A stretch of 64,000 nt of DNA from assembly GCA_018360145.1 (NCBI GenBank), contig SRPY01000035.1, forward strand, positions 1 through 64,000, written 5' to 3'. The notes beneath the pieces were generated by a model. That model was not told the DNA's origin and did no database searches. It saw nothing but the letters and a program-made list of their open reading frames with translations. Position numbers and translations under genes: made by a program. The DNA comes from Claviceps africana. Its lineage: Eukaryota; Ascomycota; Sordariomycetes; Hypocreales; Clavicipitaceae. Every line of letters begins with the position of its first letter. Position 1 is the first letter of the stretch. Below, piece by piece: positions 26,116-39,323 of this stretch.

Positions 26116-28687
26116 AATAGTAGTAATTACTATTTCTTTTATATATATTAAATTATAAATATAAAAGCTAACTATTTATATATTAATAACTAAAGAAAAT
26201 TAATAAGCTTAAGACATTAAGCTAGTAACTTTAAGCCTCTTTTTAATTACTTAAAACTAAATCTAATAAATATATTAACTTTAGATATTTTATAAAGATT
26301 TTTTAAAGTTTTAATATTATAAAAAACCTTTTCTCTCTTAAAAAAATATTAAGAACCTTAAAACACTTATAAGATATTAATTTATAAATAGTAAGCTATA
26401 AATCTAACTTAAGCTTATTTAAATTAATTAACTTTACTATTAAAATTCTATAAATAGCCCTTTTATTAATAAAGAACTAAAAGCTATAAAAAAAATAATA
26501 AACTAAGTAGAAAAGTTTAAACTTTTAAATCTCTTTAAACTAAAAAACAGTCCTTTAAACTTACTATAAGCCTCTTTCTTTATTAATAAATTAAGTATCT
26601 CTTTTTTTATAAAAACCTTTTAAATTAAATAAAAAAATATATTAATAAAGAATAACTATAGTATTAGTAAAAGAGAACTATTAAAGACTTTAAAATTTAA
26701 CTTACTTTTATTAAAAGAGAATCTCTATAGCTCTTCCCTTAAAGAAGGGTATATAAATATAAATATTTAAGTAATTTCCTTTAATTTTATATTAGCCTTT
26801 ATTAATTAAACTTAAAAAAAGACTTTAATATTTATTAAGCTAAAACTAGCTTCTATAAAAATCTTTTAAAATAAAGTAATCTCTTTTTTTAAAGAGAAAT
26901 TTAAATAATAAAATCTCTATATTAAATAAACTAACACTAATATAATAGAGAATTTCTAGTATATAATAGTAGAATTTTAAGTTAAAAACTAATACACTTT
27001 AATAAATATTTACTTACTAAGCTAATAAAACCTTAAATCTTAATTTACTAAACCGCTATTAATTAACGCTCCCTTTTAAAAAGAATTAAATATTTATTAT
27101 AATAAAGTAATAACTAACTATAAAGAAAACCCTTTATAATAAGCTTTTATAAATAACACTAAAAGGTTAATGTCTTCCTTTTAACATTAAAAGACCTACT
27201 TAAACTATTAACTAATAGTAAACTTTAATTAAAAATACTTTAATATATATATTTTATATTTTAAGGAATAAAGTTAACGCTTTAATAAATAAGCTTTTTA
27301 ATATTTATTAGTATATTATAGTTAGCCTTTGCTTTTTATTATAAAAGAACTAGCTATAATAAATAGGTACTAAAGAACCTCTACCTTAATACTTAATATC
27401 TATAATAGGTATTTTAATACCTTATAAAAAATAGAGGATATTAAATACTTTAACCTTAAAACTAACTCTAAGGATATTAATAATAAAGCTATTTATTATA
27501 AAGAAAAGGCAGCTATTTTTAATAATATAGATCTTTAGATTTAAGTAGTAAAGGACTATTATAGTTATATAACCTTAAATTATTAAAATTAAATTTAATA
27601 CTAAATTTAGTACTTATTTTAAAAACTAACACTAACTTAATATAAATAGTATCTTAATAACTAAAAGTAAATAATAATTTTTAATAATTTAAACTTAGTT
27701 TTTTATATAGTTTAGAAAGAGTTTAGTATTAAGATTTAAAATACTATAGCTTAGCTTAATTAAGCTAAATTCTTTAAGGATAATATAGTTAGTATTATAT
27801 CCCTTAAGGACTTTATAGTAAAGGTTTTTTATTATATATAGGCTAATAGTAAATTTAATAACTTTTAGCTATTAATTTAACTTTACTTTAAATTATATAT
27901 AAAACTTTAATAACTTTATCCTCCTTCACTAGAAATAAATTAATATAATATATATATTAACTTTATTAATAATAAAAAATATAACCTTTAAAATACACTT
28001 TAGAAAGCTAAAAACTATAGAAAGACTAAAAAGATAAAAATAAAGATTAATACTAACTTAGCTATAGAAGTATTTAATAAAGATAAGGATTTAAAATATT
28101 TTAATAATAATATAGAGATTTATTAAAATTAATAAAATTCTAAAGGTAACTTAAAAGAATAAACCTTTAGTCTATAATAATATAATAATAGTTTTTAAAA
28201 CTAAAGATATAGCCTATAATAGTAAGAATACTATAGCACTTAATATTCTTTATAAAATTATAACTATTTAAATTAAGGATATTAATACATGCCTCTATAT
28301 AACTATTTATATAAAAGGCATTTCCGCCCTTACTTAAATAACAATAGCCCCCTTTAAAATAAATAGTAGCTAAGCACTTTATTTACTTTAAGGGGACCCT
28401 TTTTAAAAAAGGTAGAAATAAATAGCTTTAACCTATAGCTACTATAGTTTAGCTTAAGTAAACTATAATTTAGTAGTAAATATAACCTAAAGTTTTATTA
28501 AAAATAAGAGGTTAATAGTAAATTAATATATTTTATTATAAATAGTAAAGGTTTTAATTCTATAGTTAAAGAGGCTAAATTTAAAGCCTTAAAGTATTAC
28601 TTTATAAAAAAAGGAGAAATTATTAATAAAGATAATAGCGAATAGTTTAATTTTATTAAAGCGAATTTTATAAATATATACTTAACT
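26116..28687 (+). pseudogene. Gypsy-1 leader and gag-like region, outer copy
   Basis: This stretch lies between the 5' LTR and the protease region, where gag belongs. From about 27,690 to 28,140 one frame is lysine- and asparagine-rich with hydrophobic spacing and only TAA/TAG interruptions, compatible with a capsid-type Gag, but I see no intact zinc knuckle. The inverted copy carries the same sequence at about 51,430-48,859 on the minus strand. The call rests on position more than on motifs. The first 1.5 kb may be leader sequence. Confidence 0.5.
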
Positions 28688-28697
28688 ATTACTAACC

Positions 28698-31600
28698 GAT
28701 TTATTTATTTATTTATTTACTCTAGGGGGCGTAGAGCCCTTAGCTAGTACCTTATCTTAGTGACCTATATAGAAAAAACCCTAGAATAAGGGGGAAAACC
28801 TATATATAGTAGTAGGCGTAGTTACTAAAGGGGCTTAAGTTAGGCCTTAAGTAGTGCTTATTATAAAAATTAATGCGTTATTAATTAAGCTTTAACTATA
28901 GTTACTAAAAGAAGTTTAGTAGAGAGTGTAGGTAATATATATAAAAAGGTGTATAAAAATACATTAAATTTAAAGGGGGGGAGCGAGGACTTTATAGTTC
29001 TATATTAAGCTTTATTTAAGGCTAAGTTAGGTCGCTAGAAGGGGCACAGTGTGCTAGCTATACGCTACGGAACATAAGGTAATGCAGAAGGGTGTAGAAG
29101 GTTATAGAAGGTTATGGGTTGTAACGTAGCTACACCGCTAATTTAGGGGTATATTAATTACTAAATTAGGTAATTATTATATATTAAATTATTAAGAGTT
29201 ATTAATTGAGTAAGGACTAAATATAGAACTAGGTTAAGCCTTAGTAATAAGTAGTATAGAAGTGGTGTAGTAATGTAATAGTAGTTATTAATTACTTAAA
29301 TAGGTTTAGTATACTAATAAGTAATTTAGTAAGTAATTTAAAGCACTGTCCTTCTTTTATAAATAAAGGGAACCCCTTTAAGGGTTTTTTCTCTTTTTCT
29401 CTTTTTTTCTCCTTATACTTAGTTAAAAAATTATAAATACCTCTTTACCTTTTAAAATTTAGCATAGGGCTATCTTAGTCCCTATATTAGGGCTAGTTTA
29501 GACCCTTAATGTTATACTAATCCTAAATAGTAAAGAAAATAGCTAATTAATTAAAAGTTAAAGGCCTTTTAATAAGTATTTAGTCCCTCTCTATATTTAT
29601 TTAGGCTTTAACTTTAATTTATATAAAGTGTAAAGTAGGCATTTTTATACTCTCTTTACCTTATTAAAATAAAAGATCTTAGTGTTTATTACTATAATTA
29701 GTTTAATAGGTATTTAATATAAATTTATAATAGAGCTGCTATAGCTAACCTAAATTTTAAATATTAGTTTAAACTATTTTAAATATATATAGTTTAGTAA
29801 GTTATATTTAGTAAGTTTAAGGTTTAAAGTAGAGCTAAGTTAAAACTAACTAAGGTAAGCCCTACTTAATATAATAATAGTTTATAATATAGTGTAGAAA
29901 GTTATAGACTTTTAAGCTTAATATAACTTAAGTAATTTTATAGCATTTAATATAAGTCTAACTTAATACCTTAGTAAGGGTATATTAATAACTAATATTA
30001 TATAATGTAATTTATATAAGGTTATTTAGTAAATAGCTAAGGGCCTTATTAATGCTAAGTTAGCTTTAGTGTAGGGTTTAAGTTAAGCCTTTATTATAAC
30101 TGCTAGCTATAGTAGCATTTTTAAGTGTAAAATATTAGTTTATATAAACTAAATTATTTATTTATTAAAGCAATAAAATAACTTAATAAAATAGTCTTTA
30201 ATAGAAGTAAGTAGGGTCTATACTAGCTTTAAGGCAGTAGTAGAGGGGTTTAAGAATAAAAAGGGAGGGGATAATAATAGTAGTAGTAAGGTAAAGAGAG
30301 GAGGGGTTTAAGGAAAGGGCTATAGTAAAAGAGGTATAGGGATATATAAGCAGCTCTATAGTTAGCTTTATAGCTAATAAGTTTAGGTTTTTTGTTTTCT
30401 TTTATTCTTTCCTTTTATTTTTATTTCTCTTTTTTTTTTATTATTATTTTTATTTATTTATTTATTTATTTATTTTTTCTTTCTTTTATTTTTTTTTTAT
30501 AAATAAAATAGAACGATTTAGGGACTAATTTAGTTATATATTAATACTAATATAGATACTAAGGTGTGATATATTAGTAGTTTAAAGTAATAAAAGTAAA
30601 GCAGTAAAGGGGCCTATATTAAGCCTATATTAAGAACTAAAAGGTACTATTATTTACTACTATTCCTTTTATAAAGTAAAGGTAAGTTAAAAGTGTAGAA
30701 AGTAATTAGTTTTAAGGAGCTACTTTATTAAGTATTATATAAAGCTAGGTTAGTTAAGGGTAGTATAGATTTCCCTTAAGTTTTAAATTAAGCTTACTTT
30801 AAACCTTAAAGGGTAAAGGTAGTTATATTTAAAGTATTAAAGAATAAGGTAATAAATATCTTTATAGTTACTTTAATAGTAGTATATTAATAAGTTTATA
30901 TTAAAAATATAGTAAAAGTAAAGGAAGGAGTTAAAGCTAATCTTTTTAATATAAAGCTAAATTAAGGCTAATAATTTAAACTTAGTAAAGTAATAGTAAA
31001 GTTAAAGTACCTTTTTTTTAAAGTAAAAGTTTAGGTTTTATTTAGTTATAGTAAAGTGCTAACTTAAGTATTAATAGGCTACTAAGGCTTATTTTTAAAG
31101 CTATTACTCTTTTTAGTTTAATTTTAGTGTTTTAAATATAGAGAATATAGTAAGGTTTAATAGAGGCTAAGTTAAGAGTAATATATAGTTAGTATAAAGT
31201 TATCTTTTATATTAAGCACTATATTAAAGGTAGGTTGCTATTAAAGTATAGGTTATTTAGATCTTATTAGCTATTTTATTTACTTTAATTTTATTATAAA
31301 ATTATTAGGCTTAGTAATTAAGGTATAGGTTTAAAGAGGGGATTTCTACTTTAGTTTTAATTAAAGATTATAATATAGCTTTATAAATATTAGTAATAGT
31401 ATAAAGATATTAAGTTTACTTTATAGTAAAGGCTTTAGTAATACCTTTAGCTATACCTTTATATTTAGTTAAGGTATAATATAAGCTTATACTATAGCTA
31501 ATAAAGCTTTAAATAACTTAGGTATAAAGAAGTTTAAACTTATATAGTAAGCACCTTTAAGTAAATATAAAGAGTGTAGTAAAGGTAAGTTATTACTATA

Positions 31601-34600
31601 TTAGTTTTATAGTAAACTTAAGCTAATAAGCCTTTTATTAAAGTTTATAGTAGATTTAAATGTTAAAGAATTAAGCTAACTATATTAGCTAAACTATTAT
31701 AGTTTTAAGTTAAACTAACATTATTACTAGCTATCTTTTTCTACTAAAGTAAATAAGTTTGCTTTTTTATAAATAGAACTTTAAGCTTAATTTATAGAAC
31801 TATTTTTAATAAACTACTTAAGTAGTCTTAAGTTAGGCTTAGGTCTCCTTTATTATATAGCTATATACTAAGATATTAGTATTATTAAAAAAGCTAAGTA
31901 TTAGTATAGAGTTAACTATTATAAGTTTAATATAAAGTAAGGTAATATAAAGAAGGAAGAGAATTAGGGATATAAAGGAGCCTTAAAGGACCTTTATAAG
32001 CACTATATAGAGGGCTACTATTTAGCTATTAAATATAAAGTAGGCTTTATATAAAGCAGTAAAGGCTTAGATTTAGCGCGCTATCTATATAAAGAGATTA
32101 GTAGAGACTATTATATAGGTAAGTTTTATATAATATACTATATTAAAGGCAGCTAAAATATTAAGCTAAAGAAGTAATATAGTGCTACTATAGTGCTACA
32201 CTATATATATAGCTTTTATTAAAATAGTAAGGGCTATCTTTATAAAATAATTAGTATAGTTATTTATTTAAAGCTTTAAAAGAGTGCTACTCTCCTTAGC
32301 TATATAGGTAATTTACACTGCTATTGCTGCTTTTAATACCTTATTTATAATGCTAAAAAGGGAGATTAGTCTTTATATATTAATATACTTTCTTTCTTTA
32401 AATAACTTTCCTAATTTATAAAGAACTATAACTTTAGCCTTTTAAAATAAAGCTAGGTAATACTTAATATAGCAGTATATATTAAATAAGTTAGAGAGAA
32501 TATTAATAAGTAGTTTACTATAAGCTTTAAAGAACCCTACTAAAAGCTTATTAAGTTTAAAGGCTTTCTAGCTAGCTAGTCCTTTAATTATATTATATAT
32601 CTCTAAGACTATAAAGTAGTCTTCCTTTAGAAATATAGTAAAGTTAAGTTAAGAGCTAAGGTTAGCTAATATATTGTCTATATAAGCAGTTAAAGTAGAA
32701 AAGAATTTATTAAAGAATGCCTTTACTTTATTATAGTAAAAGGTAGCTAAAGGTATATTATTACTACTATAGTAAAGGGTTAGAACTTAAGTAGTCTTAA
32801 GTAGTAAGCTACTATAAAGTTAAGTTTATTATTTTAGTTTTTAAAGGTTACTCTTTTTAGTTATTATATTTACTACTATATAATACTAAAAGCTATATTA
32901 TTTCTTATAAATAACTTATTTTTAATTTAAAGCTACATTAATAGTGGCTTACTAGCTTACCTTAATATAGTAATATTACTAAAGTCTTTAAGTGTATTTT
33001 ATATTATAAATAGCTTTATAAACCTTAAAGGTTTACTATAGCCACACTTAAAAGGCATTATAAAGGCCCTTTAATATAAAAAGGGTAGTAATAGTAATAA
33101 GTTTAGTTATAAGCTATATAATAAAGGAGTTAATTTAATAAAGGGTATTAAAAATAATTAATATAAAAAAGGGGTAGAATTAGTACACTACCTTTATAGT
33201 AGTAAGTATTTTATTTATTTAAAGCTATTTAAAGTAATATAAAGGTTATTTAATAGTAGTAGTTATAAAACTATAATTATAAAAGGTAATATAAATAAGC
33301 TATAAAATATAGTTAGACTTAGTAAGGTTTAATCCTCTTAAAAATTAAGTTTAAAGGTTAGTAAAGAATTAAGTATAGTTAATAATACTATTTTTCTTAC
33401 TTTATACCTATTATATTATTTTACCTTAAAGTATAATAAGTTTAAATTACTACTAAGCTATAATTACTAAAAGTTTATTACTATTAAGTAATATATAGCT
33501 ATATTAGTCTTAAAGGGGGTAATACTAATTAAAGTTATTAATAAAGATATAGTAATACTATAGTAGTTTTATAAAGAAGTTATAGAGAGGAGTTATTTAA
33601 TTATAGTAATAGGTAGGAGAGTAAATAGAGTAAATATTAATATTATAAAGAGTTATAGTATATTAATTAATACTAGACTATATTATCTATAAGCTAAGGC
33701 TATATTAGTAATAAATATAAATAGCTATCCTTTTACCTTAAGCTATAAGTTAGTAAAAACCTAGGCTTAGGTTTAAAGGGTCCTTATTAATGCTATATAG
33801 TTTTTAAATTACTACTATATTAGTCTTAAATTAAGACCTAAAAGCTAGGTAAATAAGTTATATCTTTTTCTATATATTCTAATATATTACTTATAATATT
33901 ATATTTAATTAAAGGATAAGGGGGTTTTTTATAATAAAGGGGCTAACTTAGTGCTAAAATAGTGGCTAAGGAAGGCCTTAATAGCGCCTTAAGGCCTTAA
34001 TAAGGGGGGTATAGATATTATATTAAGGCTTAAGTATTAGTTATAGCTGCCTTAAAGGCGCTTACTACACTTTTAAAGTAAGGCTTTATTAAAAAAGGTA
34101 TTATTAGCCTATTTATATTAACTATAGGTTTAGACCTTAGTTTAGCTATTTATATTTATAAAGGTTAGTGTAGGTAGGGCAGTAAAGCTACTAAGCTAAT
34201 TTAAGTATATAGTATAGGCTTTTATTTAGTAGTTATTAGTAATTAAGTAGTGTTTTAATTAAGTAAAGTAAGTGCCTATATAGTTAGCGTATCGCTCCTG
34301 CTTTATATTTATAATAGCTAGGTAATTAGTCTTAAAAGCGTATTTAATAGCAGTGTAGTGGCTATAATATAGAGTTATAGTATAGTATATAGTAATATAG
34401 TTAAATTTAAAGTATTAATAGTATTAGTATAAATAGAGAGCTTTATTATATAGTTTAGCTTTAAATATTTTAGCTTTATAGATAACTCCTTTATAGTATA
34501 GTCTATTAGCTATATTAATATCTTTAATTTTAAAGATAAAGAGGGCTTATATTATAATACTATAAGGTTTTTATATTATAACCTTAGTAATACTACCGCT

Positions 34601-35522
34601 ATTAGTAAAGGTAAGGTAATAAAGGATATCTTCCTTAATAACTTAATATATATAATAAATAGAGAATCCTTTAATAATAATACTAAATATTTATTAGTTT
34701 AATATTATATTTAAGCTAAAGGCAGTTTAAACCTATTCTATATCTTTAGTATAGGGTTAGGCTATATCCTTAAAGGTAACTACTATATTGCTGTTATAAA
34801 GGCGCTTTATAGCTATTATAGTGTCTTTACTTATAGCTCTATTAATAGTATAAATAATATCTTTTAACCTACGCTATTTAACTACTTTACTAATTAAGTT
34901 GCCTTTAATAATAGTCTCTCTATAAACGTAAGGCAGTACTGCTATAGAGGCAGCTAGGTAAACAAGCCTATTAGTTATTAAGGTAGCGTTATTAGCTATA
35001 ATTCTAGCCTATATTATAGCTAGTGTAGTTTTAAGTTAAATAGCCTTCTTAATTACCCTTTTAACTGTTGCTTTAAGGTTAGCAGTTATAACTAGTTCTT
35101 AAAGGTTAGTAGGCTGCCTATAATAAACCTATATTATTTCTATATTAATAATATATAAAATAACCTTTTAGACTCCTTTTAGTAAGAAAGTTAGTATAAG
35201 CTTAGTAATTTTATTGTATTTCTATTATAGATAGATTAGTATTTAGTCCTAAGCTACGTTAGCTATAGTATTAATTTAGTTTCCTACTATAAACTTACTG
35301 TAGTAAGTAAGGGAATTATAATAACTCTATAAAATACTACAGTTTTCTATATTAATATTTATTATTATTACACTACCTACTATGCCTATACTCTAAGCTT
35401 AATACATTATTATAAAGGGGGGTAAATAAGTATAGCAAAACTTTTTATCTGCTTTTTAAGTCAATCTAAGCCGATTCCGTGGCGTTGTCGCGGTGCGGGC
35501 GAAATCTTTCCGTTTTTCCTTC
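28698..35522 (-). mobile_element. LINE copy B: full-length non-LTR retrotransposon inserted in Gypsy-1
   Basis: ATTACTAACC is duplicated at 28,688-28,697 and 35,523-35,532, and the inverted Gypsy-1 copy has the uninterrupted site at 48,849-48,858. The left end is a TTTA run (TAAA tail on minus). The element is colinear with copy A over 6.8 kb. The 5' end on the minus strand is near 35,506; 16 further bases (35,507-35,522) have no counterpart in copy A. RIP is milder than in copy A: the 3' portion (28,960-29,320) and the 5' end (35,460-35,510) keep many G and C. An RT domain is recognisable on the minus strand; I did not identify the ORF1 product or endonuclease. Confidence 0.9.
31400..32345 (-). 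pseudogene. LINE reverse transcriptase remnant (copy B)
   Basis: On the minus strand the upper part reads ILAAFNIVYY, close to the DISGAFDNVSH motif of fungal LINE RTs. About 190-330 bases further comes FFNNTNILVY at 31,863-31,892, the catalytic F-x-D-D-T-N box with both Asp changed to Asn. It is followed by LSLKFYL and KSKLIYFSRKR, matching the conserved K-L-xF-xxKS-xIxF-R segment. This identifies the element as a Tad-like LINE. Stops are TAA and TAG only, as expected after RIP. Confidence 0.85.
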
Positions 35523-35969
35523 ATTACTAACCTATTATATTATTGTAAAATACCCTTAATTATTATTACTAAAGCACTAAATCTTTTAGCCTATAATCTT
35601 TTAATAACTATAAATATAGTAACGCTTAGTAAGACACCTATACTAGCCTTAAAACTAAATAATAATTATATAAATACCTATATTACCTATATTAATATAA
35701 TAAACTACCTTAAGGCACCTTTAGTAATTATAAAGCTTAGTAATAGAATTATAAGTAGCTAAGTAATAAAGGTAGTTATTTACTTAAAGTAACTTAAAGT
35801 TAATAGAAAAATAAAAGCTTTAATATACTTTAAAATATTAATATATTTTAATAATAAAGGTAAAGGATATAAAATTTACTTAAATACTAAAATCTCCTTT
35901 ATTTTAATTAATAAAGGATAGCTTAAGTAAAATAGCTATAATATTAAATAAAGCACTTAAAGCCTTAAA

Positions 35970-36190
35970 ATAGTAAATAGTGTAAATTCCTTATTCTTTA
36001 TTATTAAAATAGTAATATTTAACTTTTATATTTTTAATACTATAAAAAATACTTAGGTTTTTAGCTACTTTATAGTTACTATAGATATTATAAATTACCT
36101 TATACTTTAAATGCTTATTAATATAAAATTTATATATAATTATAGTGTATAAATTAATTTTATTAATCTTAGTGTAACTTTCTATATAAT
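35970..36190 (+). pseudogene. Gypsy-1 protease remnant, outer copy
   Basis: Between about 36,060 and 36,185 the sense frame reads FIVTIDIINYLIL, then MLINIKFIYNYSV and FINLSVTF. Fungal chromovirus polyproteins have here FxVTxL--YPIILGxPWL--HxPxIxFxxxSVTF, the C-terminal half of the retropepsin domain. The catalytic DTG-like triad upstream is not recognisable. The same segment is on the minus strand of the inner copy at about 48,320-48,195. Confidence 0.7.
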
Positions 36191-37084
36191 CTATAGTATA
36201 GTAATAAAGGGATAAATCTTTTATATACTACACCTAATACTAATTTAAAGAGTTATAGTAGCCTATATTATAATAATCTCTCTATATTTTATAGAGATTT
36301 TATTAATTAAGTAAAAAGACCTTTAAAATAAATAAAAAACTAATGTTTACTATTTCTACTTAAAGCACTATTAGATTTTTAATATCTTTATTTAATAGAG
36401 TTAGAAAAAGCTACTCTTTATTTATAATAACACTAATAAGCCTTTATATATTAAAATAAAATAACAGCTAAGAACCCTTAAAGCTACTAGTTTAGTTAGT
36501 TTCTATTATACTATCCTTAATATCTACTAATTTATAGCTTTTTATAGAGATAATATTATTATCTTTAATAGCTTAATATTTAACTACTTTAAAGATATTA
36601 TAGCCTTTAGGGTTAAAGATATAGAACTCCTTAAAAATAATAAAGACCTTAACCTTAAAGCTATTAATAAAGGGATATTATTATATAATATCTCTTACCT
36701 TAAGAATATTTTATTTATTTATAATATCTTTAGTATTAAAGTAGCTAACTTTAATACTAATATAGCTATTTAATTTATTAAACTCTTTAATAAATTTAAT
36801 ATTTATTAAGATAAAGGGGTAGTTTCTATATTTAATAAAGATAAAATATATATTAACTTTATCTTTAAATAATAAAATAAAGTTAAACCCTTATAGGTTT
36901 ATAACCTTAGCTAAAAAAATTATAAAACATTCTATAAAATTTAAAATAAAAAGTATAAAGTTAGTAATATATTATTTTTAAGTAATAGAGAAAAGGCTTT
37001 TTACTTATATTTAGAATTTATTATTTAGTAAATAACTAATAAAGTAATAAAGGTATATAAAATTATAAATATATAACTAGTTAA

Positions 37085-37690
37085 CTATATAATAATGCTA
37101 GATATTTACCTACTACTTAACTAAAGTAATATTATAAATAATATCTATAATAAAAAGTAGAAAACCCTTTTAAATACTATAGGTTTTTTTAATTAGCTCT
37201 TAGTATATTTAAACTATTATAATTAAATAGTAATTATTTTAAAAAGAGGCGTAAAGGTATTTTATATAGTAATATAAAGGTATAAGAACTTATTAATATA
37301 TATATAGCGCTTTATAGATTGCTTATTTTATAACTATAACTTTATTTAGGTTTATATTAATAATATTATAATTTTCTTAAATACCTTTAAAGACTACCTT
37401 TACTATTTTAAAATTATTTTTAATATTATTAATAAAGCTTATCTTTACATCTTAATTAGTAAGTCTTTTATTAAATATCCCTCTATTTAACTACTAAGAT
37501 TTATTATTAATATAGATAGCTTTATTAATATAAATAATAAAGTAAAGGCTTTTAAGCGCTTATAAATATTAACTATATTAGCTAATTTTAAAACCTTTAT
37601 TAAAATAGTAGGTTACCTCTACGCTAATATACTATAGTTTAATATCTATATTTACCCTCTTTAAAATAAAAAAATAAGTCTTTTATAAAA
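37085..37690 (+). pseudogene. Gypsy-1 reverse transcriptase remnant, outer copy
   Basis: Sense-strand translation shows, in order, RYKN, RFIDCL, VYINNIIIF (the catalytic Y-x-D-D box as YINN at 37,353-37,364), DYLYYFKIIF, KSFIKYPSI and LLRF. This series is typical of the fungal Ty3/gypsy lineage with QRxIDxxL, YVDDIVIFS, HLxHL-xVF, KSFxGYPSVxLLG. The following VGYLYANI with NKKISLL continues the connection domain. Aspartate to asparagine at both catalytic positions and scattered TAA/TAG follow from TpG to TpA and CpA to TpA changes. The inner copy has the same YINN at 47,017-47,028 on the minus strand. Confidence 0.92.
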
Positions 37691-37849
37691 AGTTAAGAAA
37701 AGAAATAAGATTTTACTTAGCTTTTTAAAGTAAGCTTAAAAATAAATAATAAAGTTTAAAACCTTTAAATCTATTAAAAAAGAAACTATAGCCTTTAAAA
37801 ACTTATATAATCTTTTATATATAAAGGTACTTCTTTAGTATTATAATTT

Positions 37850-38230
37850 AAAGAAACTACTTTTCTTTAAAGTTAATATATATAAAGAAGGGTTTAGCCT
37901 ATATATCTTTTAATTTAATATAGAATAAAATAGTATAAGTATTTTTAAAAAGGATATTAATAGTAATAAATTATAGCCTATTGCCTTTCTTTTATAACCT
38001 ACCTTTACTATTAAAAAACGCTATAGCTTAATTAAAGTAAAGGTTACTACTATTATATAGAGAATATATAAACTATATAAAATAGCTTAATTTAACCTTA
38101 CTTCTATTAATATTATAATAGATTATACTTTAGTAAAAGGGATTATTTATTATATATTACTTATAATAATAAATTTTAATAAAACTAACCTTAAATTAAT
38201 AAAAGTTACTAACTACCTTTTATAATTTAA
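37850..38230 (+). pseudogene. Gypsy-1 RNase H remnant, outer copy
   Basis: The frame gives VNIYKEGFS, then PIAFLL, KKRYSLIKVKVTTII, KLYKIA, IIIDYT and LKLIKVTNYL. Chromovirus RNase H has SKxGFG, PIxFLSR, EKRYWPTELEVAALVW-xxKLRH, IYTDHS and NLRLVRASQYL in this order. Multiple stops break the frame. Confidence 0.82.
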
Positions 38231-38599
38231 CTTATATATAATTTATATCTTTAAAGTTTTAAATATAGTTTTTAATATACTTTTAAAACTCTTTATTAAA
38301 CTTAGCTATTAAAAAGTAGTAAATAGCAGTACCTTTAATAAATTAAACGCCTATATATATTTTAATAAAGACTATATAGTAAAAGTTATAATTAACTTTT
38401 AGCTTAAAGAAGCTATATTAATAAAGTACTATACTAACCTAAAATATAGCTATATTTTATAAAGTATTATAGACTACTGCTAAAATTAATAATAACTTAG
38501 CTATTATTGCCTATAAATTCTAATATATAGCTAGGACCTTTATAATAATAAATTATTATATTATTAGGACTTTAAAGGATATTACTAGCTATATATACC

Positions 38600-39318
38600 T
38601 TATAATTATATAGAGGAAATTCTAGCTATAGTTTATAATAACTACTATTACTTTAGTATTAGCTATATAGTTAAGGAGCTAAAAGCAGTAGTTTTTTTAA
38701 ATATAAATAAGTAAATTTATAATTATATTATATACTGCTTTATATATAAAGAGAATTTTATATTATAAAGTAAGGCTATTAGTAAAATATACCCTTTATA
38801 AATAAAGCCTACTTTTTTTTATATAATATCCCTAGATTTTATTATTAATATACTAAAGAAACTATTTATTAATATAGCTTAGTTAGTTAAAGAATTTAAT
38901 ACTTTAAATGTTCTATACCTAATAAATTGCTTATTTAGTAAGAAAACTATCCTTATATTAAGGTATAAAATATATATAGTAGAAATCTAAGCTAAACTAC
39001 TACTTTAATTGCTATACTTTATAAATTCAGGCCTCCTTAAAGAAATTATTAATAATTATAACCTTAAATTTCTCTTTAACTTATAAAAAGCGCTATTTTA
39101 CACTCTTAGCGTTAAACTCTTTATATTAACTATATATTACCTTAAAACTAATAGTTTAGCTAAAAGAAAGAACTAAACTATAATAATAGTAATTTGCTTT
39201 TATATAATAATTAATTTTAATATATTATAAGTTAACATCCTTTCTATACTATAGTATTACTTAAATAATATAATAGCTATAGCTATTAGTTATTTTTCTA
39301 ATAAGCTAGTTTTTAAAT
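38600..39318 (+). pseudogene. Gypsy-1 integrase remnant, first part, outer copy
   Basis: An H2C2-like stretch (YNNYYYFSISYIVKEL, later IIYCFIYKENF; ancestral His and Cys partly changed to Tyr) is followed by SLDFIINI and then by GLLKEIINNYNLKFL, LSVKLFIL, and AKRKNQT-like residues. These fit GLPxxIISDRDxKFxS, LxIKxxxSTAYHPQTDGQ and ERxNQ of the gypsy integrase core. The gene is cut at 39,318-39,323 by the inverted Gypsy-1 copy and continues at 51,635. Confidence 0.82.
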
Positions 39319-39323
39319 ATAAG

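Noticed and set aside
28698..35522. DNA transposon with terminal inverted repeats as an explanation for the 6.8-kb repeat
   Set aside because: The two ends are not inverted repeats, TSD lengths differ between copies, one end is a TAAA tail, and a LINE-type RT is encoded on the minus strand.
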